Assembly (NCBI RefSeq): GCF_964340395.1
Contig: NC_135567.1
Location: forward strand, 9,821,984 to 9,885,983
From: Glandiceps talaboti
Lineage: Eukaryota; Hemichordata; Enteropneusta; Spengelidae
Length of the DNA: 64,000 nucleotides
Direction of reading: 5' to 3'
Made by a program: the position numbers and the translations under genes. This document shows positions 40,601 through 53,322 of this stretch, one piece after another. The stretch's first letter is position 1. Each line of letters begins with the position of its first letter. Under the pieces are notes generated by a model. That model searched no databases. It saw only the letters and a list, made by a program, of their open reading frames with translations, and had not been told where the DNA came from.

Positions 40601-41200
40601 AAGATGATATTCCATGTCATCATCCACTATAAATTTCTGTAAATTGTTAGTAACCTGGTCAGAGATTAAAAAATAATCGATCACTGACTGCTGATGATTT
40701 CTAAACCATGTAAAAGTTCCTTTTGCACAAGGCAAGGTGTTTACTATAGTCAAATCAGAATCTTCACAGAATTCAATAAGCATTTTTCCATTATCATTTT
40801 TCACCTTATCTCCATTTGCGATTTTTTCTCCTATTTTTCCATTAAAATCTCCCATAATGATAATGTTATCCATTCCTTGATTTTCAAATGTCAAAACATC
40901 TGTTAAAAGTTGGTGATATAGTTCCTCAGTTAAAGTCTTATTCTTACCATCAACTGGAAAATATACAACGCAAATACAAGTTACATCCTTTGATCCATTA
41001 AATTTCACTTTCACCCATAATCTTTCCCATTCATCATCATGAGAGTCTAGACATTGATCATCGATAATAATTACTGATTTGTGGACTAAGATTCCCAAAC
41101 CTCCTCCCTTGACAACACGTGGTTTTTGAATAAAATTATAATCAGGTATAACCACCATGTCATTCTTCTTCATAAATGTTTCACATAAACCAAAGATGCA
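37580..41200 (-). mobile_element. Non-LTR retrotransposon (LINE), 5'-truncated, open reading frame intact
   Basis: Minus strand. It has an ORF2-type endonuclease/RT frame, then a 3' UTR of about 200 bp with a tandem duplication of about 50-65 bp (CATGGGTATTTGTTCTGTGT occurs twice), ending in (TAAA)n. The 5' end stops inside the endonuclease domain exactly where a TATG/TG microsatellite of about 650 bp begins. No ORF1 is present. C-terminal CCHC-type residues and (TAAA)n tails occur in I/Jockey/CR1-group LINEs. I do not assign the clade. Confidence 0.88.
37808..41173 (-). CDS. LINE ORF2 protein: endonuclease and reverse transcriptase
   Basis: 1121 residues from the first ATG. The same frame stays open upstream for about nine more codons that include GLCETF, where the Glu is the expected endonuclease catalytic residue, so the true N-terminus is missing. 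Domains: APE-type endonuclease (about 1-205; GDFNGKIGE at 108-116, SDHN at 193-196), RT (about 455-730; LDFSKAFD at 599-606, WADDVVL with the catalytic Asp pair at 700-701, EGVKQGCVLSPLLF at 655-668), then thumb and a CCHC motif CKLCSRG...H...C at about 1025-1042. No frameshift or internal stop, which suggests recent activity, although this copy is 5'-truncated. Product would act in the nucleus by target-primed reverse transcription. Confidence 0.9.
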   Translation of the reverse strand: MKKNDMVVIPDYNFIQKPRVVKGGGLGILVHKSVIIIDDQCLDSHDDEWERLWVKVKFNGSKDVTCICVVYFPVDGKNKTLTEELYHQLLTDVLTFENQGMDNIIIMGDFNGKIGEKIANGDKVKNDNGKMLIEFCEDSDLTIVNTLPCAKGTFTWFRNHQQSVIDYFLISDQVTNNLQKFIVDDDMEYHLGSDHNVLLLCLNTDHTPPRKDIVRNEKWNFKNNTDWKLYEKLVSDSFCNWGINFTDNDPNVIWEEWKNKLVNVAQKGIGKKSVGKGGKGWWDNEIEDLINDRREACRKYRKWAKTPSDCKEESTGNELWSTYVDRKIRASKLVNSKILNYQVKRSVEIAKAGGKSCKLFWKNLKGQKPQSRQVCIYDCLGGNRHVSSNEVVIKSNLRHYWNTLGKMNVALEESTDVRNSFHEQILQELHLIRDFDRVHNCDDSLPVIDNIEITHEDVTKAISSRQNGKACGTDDIPNELLKHGGHNLIRSLAILFTTFAEQNKIPDEWRKGIIIPIFKSGDPRDLNNYRGITLNSCLSKLYTKVIETKLREFIENNNILGEIQGGFRKDRRCEDNIFMLKGIATLRKSLNKSTYVAFLDFSKAFDCVWRDGLRVILWKVGIRGHVWKIIDDMYDKLFNKVKLNDIETDYFETAEGVKQGCVLSPLLFSIYINEFAKMLKNSNVGVQIDTQIIPGIFWADDVVLIANNHRELQTLLHIAADFAVKWRLSFNQTKSEIMFFGRKLHTKDTVWKLGDLKLKETKSYNYLGIIITKSLKDHEHFKKIYQKGMKLIAYCKSLINHHNSFNRFEYGDVLWMNIVLPSISYGSSIWFLQSAVDTKKLKSLQYQFGKFLFRVNRNVACHAVLGDLGWSDIQSILNNSRIKYLDRLQKMNDDRWTKLIFTELNKSYDRNAKLVWNWPNYVHNILTENGLDHIYGSTQPTNTNWINSYKSISNLNEMVSFKRNINNLKSLKHYSWVKNDNRRENYVNDVVDHHGTSLYFKVRSNSIDVEGNKVNWTNYKGSGDCKLCSRGKEDIYHFLFMCPVFLDIRNTFFLHLNETFVNFGVDNVCSKFHSGGLNYKFNILFSRALWEVNHDLGERVTKLTKTFISSLWDKRNSSLSH

Positions 41201-41866
<666 letters not shown>

Positions 41867-44460
41867 TATTAGATGATTAGACGTCAGAATTTCATATAGG
41901 CATATTCATTTTAAATTGAACATATTCGGTGTTTGTCAGGTGAAGAAACATCTGATATTAATCATTACAAGTGTATTTACTATAAAAAACACATTTATTA
42001 CATGTAAAAGTTAATCATTTCTACGTTGATAACGTGACTAGACTAGCCAGTTTGGAGTTAAGACCAATAGACCAGGTACAAGTTGTTTGGCATAAACAAA
42101 CATGTTTGCACTGAAACACCAGACACATACTTGACATGGATTGATCTTTTGCCGATTTATAACTATTGTGCCGTTTTATAACTCTTATGTGATCATAAAT
42201 GTCAGAAATCAGAAAATATCACCAACTACACTGGTATGTGTATTACTTGTTAAATTTGCACTCCTACACTTGTATGTGCGTTCGTTCGTTGGTATGTACT
42301 GTTTGCCTTATTGACAGGAAATGGCAATTCATCGGTGACAATGGTTATAAGAAAGAATTAGAACATAGTGTTTTGCAAATCGTCATTACCTATTTATAGC
42401 GATGAGGCTTGTTAAGGGAAATAAGAGGAACCCCCACAACAGTATGCAAATATTTCAATATGATGACGTATGACCTCGTACCAGTACGTGTGCTATACAC
42501 TCACTAGTAGTAAAAGTAGTTAGGAAATCAATACTTCCAGTACTATATTTCAATTCTGTAATGTTATGCTTCTCAGGCTTACGGTTGGGTACTTTCTTTA
42601 TAGCGCCTGTCTAATAGGATTATAAAATAGTTCAGATTGCGAGTTGAAAGAGATTTGAATACATTTGCATTGAGTTCAGAATATATTCATGAGTTCAAAC
42701 GGATAGTAAACAAATGAATATTAAAATCTACCTAACTTGATATTGTCTTGTGTCTCTGGGCAATATTGATGGTAAATTAATGTTTCATCGCTACGCCAAA
42801 ATAAAATATTAACATTGAGCAATGGTACTAGCATGGAGGTAGTCTTTTCTACCTCCATGGTACTAGTGTTCGATTCAAGGCATATACAGTATTTATTTTA
42901 CCCTATGAAGAGGGGGGTAGTCATATTTACGTCCATGTACATGTACGACGTGTACATTTACGTTAGCATGTATAAGTTGACAAAAGGTAAACATGTCTAC
43001 CAGCTGATCAAATGATCTACAAAGTTTATAATAACGTACACACAGTTAAAATTGTTTAGCATTGCGTTTTCGATCTGTCTTGGTCGGTATTTATATACTT
43101 ATATTTAATATTTTAGGTAGCTTTAGGTATAGGTGGGTATAGAGGTATAGAGTATAAGTGAATCATAGGTGTCCGTAAACTTTTTTTTATTTTCGTCATC
43201 TTCTCTGAAAGTGACAGTCAGAATACTTCTATATTTGGTGTGCATGTTCCCTGGGGGGGGGGGGGGTATTCAGATTTGTTCATACCAAGTTTATCTGTGC
43301 CATTTTCAATTTTTTACTATTTTTTTTCAAAAATGATATTTTCATCATCTCCTCAAATACTACTTGTCAGATTGCTTTGATATCTGGTGTGTCGATGCGC
43401 AGAGGGTAGCTTACTAAGATATGTTAATTTCAAGTCAGCACATCTTCTTTTCTATTTTTGTTGATTTTTTTTGTAATTAAATAAAAAATTAATATGTTAA
43501 TGAGCATTGTGATCGACGCCATATTGGAAATCAGTCCACGAGACTTTAAGTAAACTGCCACTTTTGAAAAGACACTATTGACGTCAAACAACCAATGTAA
43601 TATGTGCTATAGTCATAATTCTACGCATTGTGCGCCCAAATGACAAATGTTTGTTCAAAGCATGGTTGTAAACTTCAAATCCAAAATCTGCACCCCTTCT
43701 ACATAATCAGCCAGTCCACAACCCCTCATTTGCATACAATCTATCCTTCAGATCGCGACTTATACACTTTGAGTGGCTGCTCACTGGCCTTATTTTTGGG
43801 TATTTTCAACTCGCCGTAACTTTCACTAGAGTCCACCATTTTAGATACTGTAAACGCCCAAACCTCAACTGACATTTCTTCTTTCAAGATAAAGAAATGC
43901 ATCTAGCAACGGTTGTTAAACACGTGTCTGTGGTCAAACTTTCGTCGTGGCTATGTCATCTTCAACCTTAAACCGTAATGGTTTTATTAATTTCTAAGTA
44001 GATAGAGACACTACACAAATTGCAGTTAAAACCAATAGACTTAGTAGAAGGTATTTAGTGTAAACAAGTTATTTCAATGCTATAAATTTACACTGATATA
44101 CCAAACACATACTTGACATGGATAGATGTTTTATGGTCTTATAACACAAGTCCTCTTATATGATCGTAAATGTCAGAATAAAAGCAAGATTGTACAGTTT
44201 ACGATATAAATTAAAGCCATACTTGTAAGTATGGTGGTTGTTTCAGTGAAAAACTAATGCTTCTCAGAGCAGCCATGTTGGCTTTAGACAAAGAAAACAT
44301 GTGTAGTTATCTTATAATGTTGTATGTGTTTTACGTGGTAGTGGGGAAAGGATGGAGAAGTGGGTGTTACCCTATTAACAACAAGTTCTAATATAAAAAT
44401 AGTAAACAATATATAACTAATGGTCTTGTTTGTATCTGTTTTGGTAGGTAATGGTAACAA
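41867..44460. repeat. Low-copy repeat block C, copy C1
   Basis: Matches C2 (44655-46330, offset about 2.8 kb) and C3 (55893-57125), with shorter similarity to 32380-33440 and 51460-52520 in the A duplications. Landmarks: GTCAGGTGAAGAAACATCTG, AGTTTGGAGTTAAGACCA, TTATAGCGATGAGGCTTG, and the hairpin near 42823. About 43110-43880 is extra sequence absent from C2. No gene was recognised. Confidence 0.75.
42823..42867. other. Conserved repeat-family hairpin, copy 2
   Basis: GGTACTAGCATGGAGGTAG pairs with CTACCTCCATGGTACTAG around TCTTTT, with small bulges, and is followed by GTTCGATTC. Confidence 0.75.
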
Positions 44461-44573
44461 GTACATAGATATAAATCAAGTGACCTGTGAGCGTAACTGT
44501 GTTTTGACGAACGAGGGAAATTAAAAACAATGCGCGCAAAAGCTAGTAGAACTCATGTTTTGGAATATAATGT

Positions 44574-44582
44574 ATGTGTGTC

Positions 44583-44663
<81 letters not shown>

Positions 44664-44666
44664 ACG
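44574..44666. repeat. (GT)n(AT)n(GT)n microsatellite between C1 and C2
   Basis: Occupies the same position before a C block as the microsatellites at 41201-41866 and 55686-55893. Confidence 0.9.
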
Positions 44667-46330
44667 CGTGTGTGTTGATCTTTCAAATCAGATGACTAGA
44701 AATAGACATAAGGATTCCATATTGGCATATTGATTCTAGATTTGAAAGTATTCGGTGTTCGTCAGGTGAAGTAACATTTGATATTAATCACTACAAGTGT
44801 ATTTACCATAAAAACACATTTATTACATGTAAAAGTTAAACATTTCTAAGTTGATAATGTGACTAGACTAGCCAGTTTGGAGTTAAGACCAGTTGACTAG
44901 GTACAAGTTGTTTGGCGTAAACAAACATATTTGCACTGAAATACCAGACACATATTTGACATGGATTGATCTTTTGCCGTTTTATAACGCTTATGTGATC
45001 ATAAATGTCAGAAATCAGAAAATATCACTAACTACACCGGTATGTGTATTAATTTTTAAATTCTCACTCCTACACTTGTATGTGCGTGGGTACTGTTTGC
45101 CTTATTGACAGGAAATGGCAATTCATCGGTGACAATGGTAAAAAGAAAGTATTAGAACATAGTGATTTTCAAATCGTCATTACCTATTTATAGCGATGAG
45201 GCTTGTTAAGGGAAATAAGAGGAACCCCACACCAGTATGGAAATTATTCAATATGATGACGTATGACCTCGTACCAGTACGTGTGCTATACACTCACTAG
45301 TAGTAAAACTACTTCCAGTACTATAGTTCAATTCTGTACTTTTATGCTTCTCAGGCTTACGGTTGGGTACTTTCCCATTAGCGCCTCTCTAATAGGATTA
45401 TAAAATAGTTCAGATTGCGAGTTGGAAGAGATTTGAATACATTTGCATTTAGTTCAGAATATATTCATGAGTTCAAACGGATAGTAAACATATGAATATT
45501 TAAATCTACCTAACTTGATATTGTCTTGTATCTCGAGGCAATAGTGATGGTGTACAGTATTGTTTTTTTTCCGAGGTACGTAGTGTAGCAGTAAATTAAT
45601 GTTTCAACCTTACGCTAAAAACAAATTTTAACATTGAGCGAAGGTACTAGCATGGAGGTAGTCTTTTCTACCTCCATGGTACTAGTATTCGATTCAAGGC
45701 ATATACAGTATTTATTTTACCCTATGAAGAGGGGGGGGGGGATACTCATATATACGTCCATGTACATGTACGACGTGTATAATTACGTTAGCATGTATAA
45801 GTTGACAAAACATGTCTACCAGCTGATCAAATGATCTACAAAGGTTATAATAACGCACACACATACCAAAATGTTTAGCATTGTTTTCGATCTGGCATGG
45901 TCGGTATTGATATACTTGTATTTAATATTTACATTTATAGCAGACCACTAGCTAAGCCCTTTAATATACTACAATCATGTTAGTACCATCCAATTATCGC
46001 TAGATATGCAAATACATCTAGCAACGGTTGTTAAACACGTGTCTGTGGTCAAGCTTTCGTCGTGGCCATGTCATCTTCAACCGTAAACCGTCATGGTTTT
46101 CATTTTTAAGTAGATAGAGTCACTACACAAATTGCAGTTAAGACCAATAGACTTAGTAGAAGGTATTTAGTGTAAACAAGTCGTGTCAATGCTATAAATT
46201 TACACTGATATACCAAACACATACTGGACATGGATAGATGTTTTATGGTCTTAAAACACAAGTCCTCTTATATGATCGTAAATGTCAGAATAAAAGCAAG
46301 ATTGTACATTTTATGATATAAATTACATTT
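44655..46330. repeat. Low-copy repeat block C, copy C2
   Basis: Follows C1 in tandem, with landmarks offset by about 2.79-2.83 kb (GCGATGAGGC at 42400 and 45193, hairpin at 42823 and 45643). No gene was recognised. Confidence 0.75.
45643..45686. other. Conserved repeat-family hairpin, copy 3
   Basis: Same arms and TCTTTT loop as the copy at 42823-42867. Confidence 0.75.
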
Positions 46331-46461
46331 ATAGCGATGAGGCCGGGTAAAGCGAAATAATTATAATATGAAAATTATTCAATATGATGAAGTTTGACCT
46401 CATACCAGGACGTATGATCGTGTGGTGTGCATTCAGCTGATTGTCATTACAAACAGCCTTT

Positions 46462-46545
46462 GGGGCGAGATCAAAATATAGTTCAATGTAGGATAAAAAA
46501 CTAAACTCATTTAGTTTGGCCCCAGACACCCCCTCCCCCACACAC
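46462..46545. mobile_element. MITE end (GGGGCGAGATCA family)
   Basis: GGGGCGAGATCA, then TAGTTCAATGTAGGATAAAA and ACTAAACTCATTTAGT, matches the ends of the element at 59557-59925 and the fragment at 61075. Only one end is present. Confidence 0.5.
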
Positions 46546-46913
46546 ACATTCACACAACACACACCCCTTCTAATTGCATCATACTCATAGCTCTTCCTGA
46601 CAGCTCTTCTATTATGAAATACAAGCATGTATAGGCATTAGGTATAGGTGAACATCTCAACATGCTGTACTAACCCGTTGTTCTTATAGGTATTTGACCT
46701 TATTTATGCATATAACATGTATATTACATCTTTGAAGAGAACTGAACATTTTACGATGGGACTGTTCTATTTTCATGAAATAGGGGGATGGATCTGTAAC
46801 GGCTATCTGTCCTCTTTTCATGAATATCAGGGCTTCATGACCCCCTGCATTGCCAGAGTAATTGTAATATTGACAATGTTTTAATTCCCTTTTAGTTAAG
46901 TAATATATTGATA

Positions 46914-46918
<5 letters not shown>

Positions 46919-46987
<69 letters not shown>

Positions 46988-47048
46988 CTATTACGCTCTG
47001 CCACTGCGGTATAGAGCACTGTCTTATAGCAGATTGATACTCACCGAG

Positions 47049-47131
<83 letters not shown>
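46919..47131. repeat. Two (TA)n microsatellites flanking about 64 bp
   Basis: TA tracts at 46919-46985 and 47050-47131 surround a short unique sequence containing CTATTACGCTCTGCCACTGC. Confidence 0.95.
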
Positions 47132-47132
<1 letters not shown>

Positions 47133-47456
47133 TTTTTATACGATAATATCTAGTAATATTCACATATTTGACTTTATTACACACATACAAAAACAGTAAG
47201 TCAACAAGTATGGGCGGCGAAAATGTCTGAATTTGAGTGGATTGTGTTGTTGTTGTAAGTTTGTTTACAACCGTACAACAACAAACAAAATACGATTATT
47301 TGAGTCGTTCCCATGAAAATTAAAGTGAACAACATAGCAGTGGGATTTCGAAACATTAAAATTTATATTACACATCCTTTCTACATTAATAGTATACATG
47401 CATCAAAGTAATGTGACTGATAAACGCGATATGTACACGCCGTGGTCTACTTACCA
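47132..47456. other. Short unique region with a possible first-exon signal
   Basis: At about 47219, GGCGGCGAAAATGTCTGAAT gives an ATG in a good initiation context followed by FEWIVLL and a GTAAGT donor on the plus strand. There is no linked exon, so it is not called as a gene. Confidence 0.15.
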
Positions 47457-47458
47457 AT

Positions 47459-47790
47459 AAAGTGAATGTAATGCCATGTTTCACGACAAACTCCATGGGC
47501 ATCAAACAAGTACGCAAAGGACTGGCTATCCCTTTTCCGTCCCTGTTTCGTTTTACTGGCCACTTCCATCATTTCAAGTTTCGCAAGGATTAGGAGATCT
47601 TGCTCTGTCAAGTCATCATCATCATCTTCATCGTCGTTGTCATCACTGTTGGGGTCGGAATGGCGTAAGGAAGGTGACTCATTTGACACTTTGTCATCTG
47701 CCGAAATTATCTGATGCTCAGAGTCGCTGTCTTCTCCGCTGTTGCCGAGAAGTTCCTTCTGTGAGCTCAAGTAATTCTTGTAATTCAGTG
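47459..47790 (-). CDS. Candidate exon of an unrecognised minus-strand gene
   Basis: Minus-strand frame open for about 107 codons: KELLGNSGEDSDSEHQ, a long acidic run (DDNDDEDDDDD), then LTEQDLLILAKLEMMEVASK, and ETWHYIHFI, ending precisely at a consensus donor, GTAAGT. There is no ATG in frame, so it would be an internal exon using an acceptor such as GAGCTCACAG. An overlapping frame just upstream (MNYHVDPDLNTELQELLE) also looks protein-like, which could mean a frameshifted pseudogene. I recognise no family. Confidence 0.3.
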
Positions 47791-48214
47791 TTTAAATCAG
47801 GATCAACGTGATAGTTCATCACCATGGCATAAATAAATATTGACAGGGAAACTTTCTCCAGACGATCTACACAACGTATATGAACAACACAATCTTCTAT
47901 TGTCAAAAACCCTAAGAGCGATTTTGTATTCATATGCAAATTTCAGATAACACTTATGGAGTATGGACGCCACACTATACGAAAAGTCATATTTGACCAT
48001 GTCTTTCCACTTTAGCAGAGGATGTGTAAAGGTGGGGTATCAGACGAACTGTCACCCTTGACTTAATTTACCCCGGTGATCTCTCCCCTTGGGGTTGTTT
48101 GGAGTCAAGTGTCACTTCGTCTCGTACTACCCCTTGACAGCGATGGTAGTTAGGTGAGTCACAGGTAGGGTAAAGGTTGGGTAAAGGTGGGTAAATTTGA
48201 CTTTTCGTATATAT

Positions 48215-48425
48215 AGTGCCGACCAGTAACTTGAAACAATAATTCCATATAACGTTGCGCTGTAATATCGAATGAGTGTAACAGTATTTTTCACAAAGTG
48301 ACGATCAATCAAGGTCGTCAGACACCAGGGCCAGACACAACGTTTTAAATACCAGGAACACTTGATGCTATCCCAGTCAATAAACACAAGGTCTGAGACG
48401 TTATTCAAAACAATGTTTCCATCAA
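48215..48425. repeat. Third copy of the first 200 bp of duplication A1
   Basis: Matches 29690-29885 (shared TCACAAAGTGACGATCAATC and AGGTCGTCAGACACCAGGGC). The last about 60 bp also match 50108-50170. Confidence 0.75.
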
Positions 48426-49739
48426 ATAAACTATGTATGTAAGTGTTACACTCAGTGTGTGAACTTAAGGGAAAATGACTAACGGTCATTAGGACATGTA
48501 GCAAATACTGCTGGTCCTTATGGAAAACTGCTGGTCCATACTCAATGTAGTTCACGTTCACGACCAGTATCTTCACCCCCACACATGCACACTTACAGAT
48601 CAAATGATTTTGAACTTTAATATGATACTTTCGATATACTAAAGTAAAAGATATTACAACGAATTGTTTAATATCTACTTTTAATTCATCAATCTGTTCT
48701 TACAATTGAAAATTTCCACTCACAGAGTCAACAAATAACTTGGAAGCAAATTTTGGATTCGCAACCAAATAATTTTTTGACTCTATGAGTAGATATTTTC
48801 ATTTGTAACTATGAACCCAGAGACTATGAATATTCATTCTCGCATAATATGTTCCTATAGACTATAGTGGCCTGAGACTGAATGTATTTATTCTATAGAA
48901 ATACAGATCCATAGATGGTAGGTAATATGTGTAAATGAATCATTAAATCTACATTATCTGCAATCTCCTTAGAGATCACAGTCCTCTCCTTCCTCACTGT
49001 ACGATTCACTAAATTCTGAATCACATAATCCAAAGTGAGATTCATCTGTGTCAACAGCTGATGAAGCTTTCCATCTTTTAGCGAACGTAGACCCACAAAT
49101 TCAATACAGCGAAAAGTTTTGCCGGATAACTATCCCTCTTGAAAACTATGTATTCGCTTCATTTTAATTTTCATCCACACTGTGACCTCCCCCATGAGGC
49201 CCTACCCCGTATACCCTACCATGGTGTATTGAGTATTGTCTCTGACTGCTTGTGTAAAAAATCTGAACATGAAGAAGAGAACTATGGCTAAACATGTCTT
49301 ACAGTGCGAGTTTTTTTTTGACGTGGGATCGTGATGTGTTGACTGTACTACAGCAACCGAGGAGGCTCATGATATCACATATAAATTTTGATTTTAAAAA
49401 CGAACAAATGGAGGTAAATAGGAGAAAAATGACAAAAAACAAACAAACAAATAAAACAAATTTATTTCACATCATTTAGCAGTTTAAAAAAAAAAGAATA
49501 AAAGTTTGTTTCATATCAATTTGCATTGTGTTCTGATTTTTTAAAAAAAAAAACCCCACAAAATGAGGAAAAATAGAAAAAAGTAAAAAAAAAAGAAAAT
49601 GAAAAAGTCACTTCCATTTTTTTCTTCTTGTTTTTGTTTTTTGTCATTTTTTCGTATTTTCTTCCTTTTTCCGACTACATATGGATGAAAATGAAAGTAG
49701 AATGAGGCCAAACTAACGAAAATAAACGATCCCATTTTC
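48426..49739. other. Intervening DNA, no supported gene
   Basis: Minus-strand frames near 48893-49100 look somewhat protein-like but have no consistent splice structure. 49480-49700 is A- and T-rich simple sequence. Confidence 0.35.
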
Positions 49740-50035
49740 ATCTAATTCGGAAAATTTCTTATACTTTAAAATGTTAACTCTTTTCTTAAAAAGTTGCAAC
49801 GAGCTCGCATTACGAATACTCGAAGGTAGACTGTTCCAAAATGTTGCGCCAGATATGCGGATGAATGCTGATTATGAAGGAGAACTCAATCTAGTGTGAT
49901 ACGAATGCCTACTGATGTTTACATTGAAATGATCAGAAAGATAACTGAGGGCACTACCGTTCAGCAACTTTATATGCATGATTTAGTTTTAGTTACTCAA
50001 CTCATTGTTCCATAGGAAGCCACTGTACAACCGAT
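49740..50035 (-). pseudogene. Decayed LINE fragment: C-terminal part of an RT protein
   Basis: Minus-strand translation gives LPMEQ, stop, VE, stop, LKLNHAYK, then after a frameshift IRISGATFWNSLPSSIRNAS followed by SLQLFKKRV. G-x-x-x-WNSLP-x-x-IR is a common motif at the end of LINE RT proteins. The stops and frameshift show it is dead. The first two stops are shared with 57130-57475. Confidence 0.7.
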
Positions 50036-51525
50036 ATTTGTAATAATTGCCGAAATTTGTAATAAACCGAAATTTGTAATAACATTGCCGACATTTGTAA
50101 TAAATTGCGTGCTATCCCAGACAACAAACACAATGTCCGAAACGTTATTCAAAACATGTATTCACCAAGTTAAATTTACTCTTTGTTGGATTTGAAAGCC
50201 CATGGCTATTTTATTTATAAAAGAGAGCAAGTACATATCATGATAACATACTCCACGTTCATAATATTTTATTGCAATGTGTATAATACTTCTTAACAAC
50301 AATTTATAATTAGTTACCTAATCTATTCATAAACAATGTGTAGCAAAATGTCAATTATGAAGTCACAACGTATTAGCTACTGTAACATCAGCTATGCAGC
50401 CAATGATAAAAAGAGAGTACCTACCACATATTAAGGTTGCCATAGAAACCAGGGGCTAGACTATGCCCATAGGAATGAGAGCAGGTTCAATTATAATGAT
50501 GTTGTACATACACTGTACTTTCAACATAACTTTGATTTGGGTTGTAAGTCATAATAGCAAGCCACTGAATTTAAATAGTGGAATCCTACTCTCGCGGTTA
50601 CCCAAACTCTCCGCCCCAGTGGAGAATTGAAGAGAGCCATTAGCGATGAGGCTGGGTAAGCAAGACGAGGGGATTCCCCACACCAGTATGCAAATTTTTC
50701 AACAGGGTGACCACATACCAGGACGCCATTCTCCACCCTAGGAAAGTTATAGCCGAAACTTTACCTCCAGCTCCACCCAGCAGAGAAATCCACTAACGTC
50801 TCCAAGATTCAATGATTTCAGAGGGTGTTTAGAGGGACAAGTAATGCCAAGGCCAACAGTAAGAAATCTTTCCAAAATCTATTTCGATATTGCGCAACTT
50901 TTCAACAAATTTAAAATTGCGCACCTTGATTGTTGCATATGATCAGCCCAATTGCTGTCAACATACATAACATCGAACTGCGCATGACAAATATGAGTAG
51001 GGTCTGTAAAGTCTAAGGATCGTGAAACCGGTTGAGCAAAGTTGAGTTACCAACTTTACGAGCACGAATTGCAAAATATGCACCAACTTAGTCCTGCTTG
51101 CATCCACTAGTAGTAAAATTACACTAGTAATTTACACTTGTTTAGTAGTAAAATTACATGCATTAGTTCTGATTTTTTTTTAAACTTCCTGTTATATTAT
51201 GCAGATCGAATGCAATTCTGTACTTTAATGCTTTTCAGGCTTATGTTTCTGTACTTTCCCATTAACGCTTGATTACTCAGATTATAAAATAGTTCAGATT
51301 GCGAGTCAAAAGAGATTTGAATACATTTGCATATAGTTCAGAATATATTCGTGAGTTCAGCCGGATAGCAAACATATGAGTATTCAAATCTACCTAACTT
51401 ACTATTGTATTGTGTCTATAGGTTATATCGATGATGTACATTATTGTTATTTGGCGCGGTACATAGTGTAGCGGTAATTTAACGTTTCAACATTTAACCT
51501 CAATATAATATTAGCCTTGAGCAAC

Positions 51526-51568
51526 GATACTGACATGGAGGTAGTTTTTTCTACCTCCATGACACTAG
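51526..51568. other. Conserved repeat-family hairpin, copy 4
   Basis: ATGGAGGTAG pairs with CTACCTCCAT around TTTTTT, followed by ACACTAGTATTCGATTC. Confidence 0.7.
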
Positions 51569-52990
51569 TATTCGATTCAAGGCATGTACAATATTTATTT
51601 TACCCTATGATGGCGGGGGGGGGGGGGTACTCATATTTACGTCCATGGGCATGTACAACTACGCTAGCATGTATAAGTTGACAAAACATGTCTATCAGCT
51701 GATCAAATGATCTACAAAGGTTATAATAACGTACACTCAGTTCAAAATATTTAGCATTGCGTTTTCGATCTGTCTCGGTCGGTATTTATATACTTATATT
51801 AAATATTTATATTTATAGCTAAGCCCTTAATAAAAACATGAAAGTACCAACCGCGTATCGCGAGATATCTAAATACACCTGGCAACGGCTGTTATGCATG
51901 AATCTGTGCTCAAGCTTTCGCCGTGTCCAAATGTAAATCGTCATAGTTTTATTCATTGCTCATTCAATAGCGTCACTAGACAATTTTGGGTTAAGACCAG
52001 CAGACTTGGTGTAGTTTATTTGGTGTAAACAAGTCGTGTTAGTGATATGTTTGCGCTGAAATAAAAAACACATACTTGACATGGATAGATCTTTTGTGGG
52101 TTTATAACACAAGTCCTCTTATGTGATCATAAATGTCACAATAAAAGCCAGATTGTACATTTTACGATCTAAATAATAGCCATATACTTGTTACTATGGT
52201 GGTGGTTTCAGCAAAAAAACCTAAAGTCTCTCAATAAACAATGCTTCTCAGAACAGCCATTTTGGCTATAGACTTAGGAAAGATGTGGTTATCTTATAGC
52301 TGTATGTATTTTAGCGTGGGGTGGGGAAGGGGTTGGGAAGTGGGCGTTACCTCGGCCTATTTGTATCAGGTTGTAATACAAATGATAAACACTGTGTAAT
52401 TTATAGTCTTGTTTTTACTCATGGTAGGTAATGGTAATAAGCAACCAAATATAAATCAAGTAACCTCGGTGAGATTAACGGTGGTTTGATCAAACAAAGA
52501 AAAAATATGCACTCAACACCTAGTGGAAATCGGTCGGTACAAAGCACAGGTACAGGCTAGGTCAAATACAGGCAAGGTATAGGCCAGACCGAGCCAGGTA
52601 CTCACTCAATATTTTTTGGGTTCAAATTCAGATTCAACGATTTGAATCCATCATTATATTTGGAGCATATTTTCGAATAGTTGTCAGGTTATTTTTTCTC
52701 AACGATTCGCCATTAGTTATCTTTGTTTTCAAAATCTCCATGCTACTAGTATCTTCTGTTCTTGGAATCACTCATGATGTGTTGTCATGAATGGCACGCC
52801 ATTTGTTATTATATACCCACGTATTGCTATGGAGAAATCACGAGCTCCACCCGTGTAGTAATTTTAAGTATCACGGACCATATCACTTACCTATATAAGG
52901 TCACTTGTGGGAATTGTGACCGCTATGCTCGTTGCTATGCTCGTTGCTATGCCTGCTGCTAAACTTTTTGCCATCCTGTACGTGTACCAG

Positions 52991-53222
52991 GTGTTTGCTA
53001 TCAATAGCTGAGGCTGACGATACTCAAAAGTGGCTCCAGGAAATTCCTCCTATAATCTCAAACAATATTCTGTTTGGCGATTGTGGTGAAATTACATCAA
53101 ATATTGGTAAGGAAGCTTTAGATTTAATCAACGATGTAGAAAATAGTGAAGTCGATGATAGATTGTCCACCCCACTCCAGATGATTCTGAACAACTGTAA
53201 GCTAACTGTATCAAATGCCTAG
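52991..53222 (+). CDS. Candidate terminal exon resembling the end of a PH domain (copy A2)
   Basis: Same segment as 33877-34084: CLLSIAEADDTQKWLQEIPP, NILFGDCGEITSN, KEALDLINDVEN. A 2-bp difference changes the frame after PLQ, so this copy ends MILNNCKLTVSNA and TAG. The body is conserved, but the C-terminal ends differ between copies. Confidence 0.35.
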
Positions 53223-53322
53223 AACAAGAGAAAGTGTAAGTTTCTTTGCCTGTATTAGGCCAATATAATCCCTTGCAGTGCATGTACAATTTAGGCCATT
53301 TTGAAGAAATCGTTACATAATA

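Noticed and set aside
47209-47262. Possible first exon MSEFEWIVLL with a GTAAGT donor
   Set aside because: Attractive start context, but no downstream exon on the plus strand could be identified.
48979-49100. Minus-strand peptide CGSTFAKRW...DESHFGLCDSEFSESY
   Set aside because: Looks protein-like but is only about 42 codons between stops, has a competing frame of similar quality and lacks clear splice sites.
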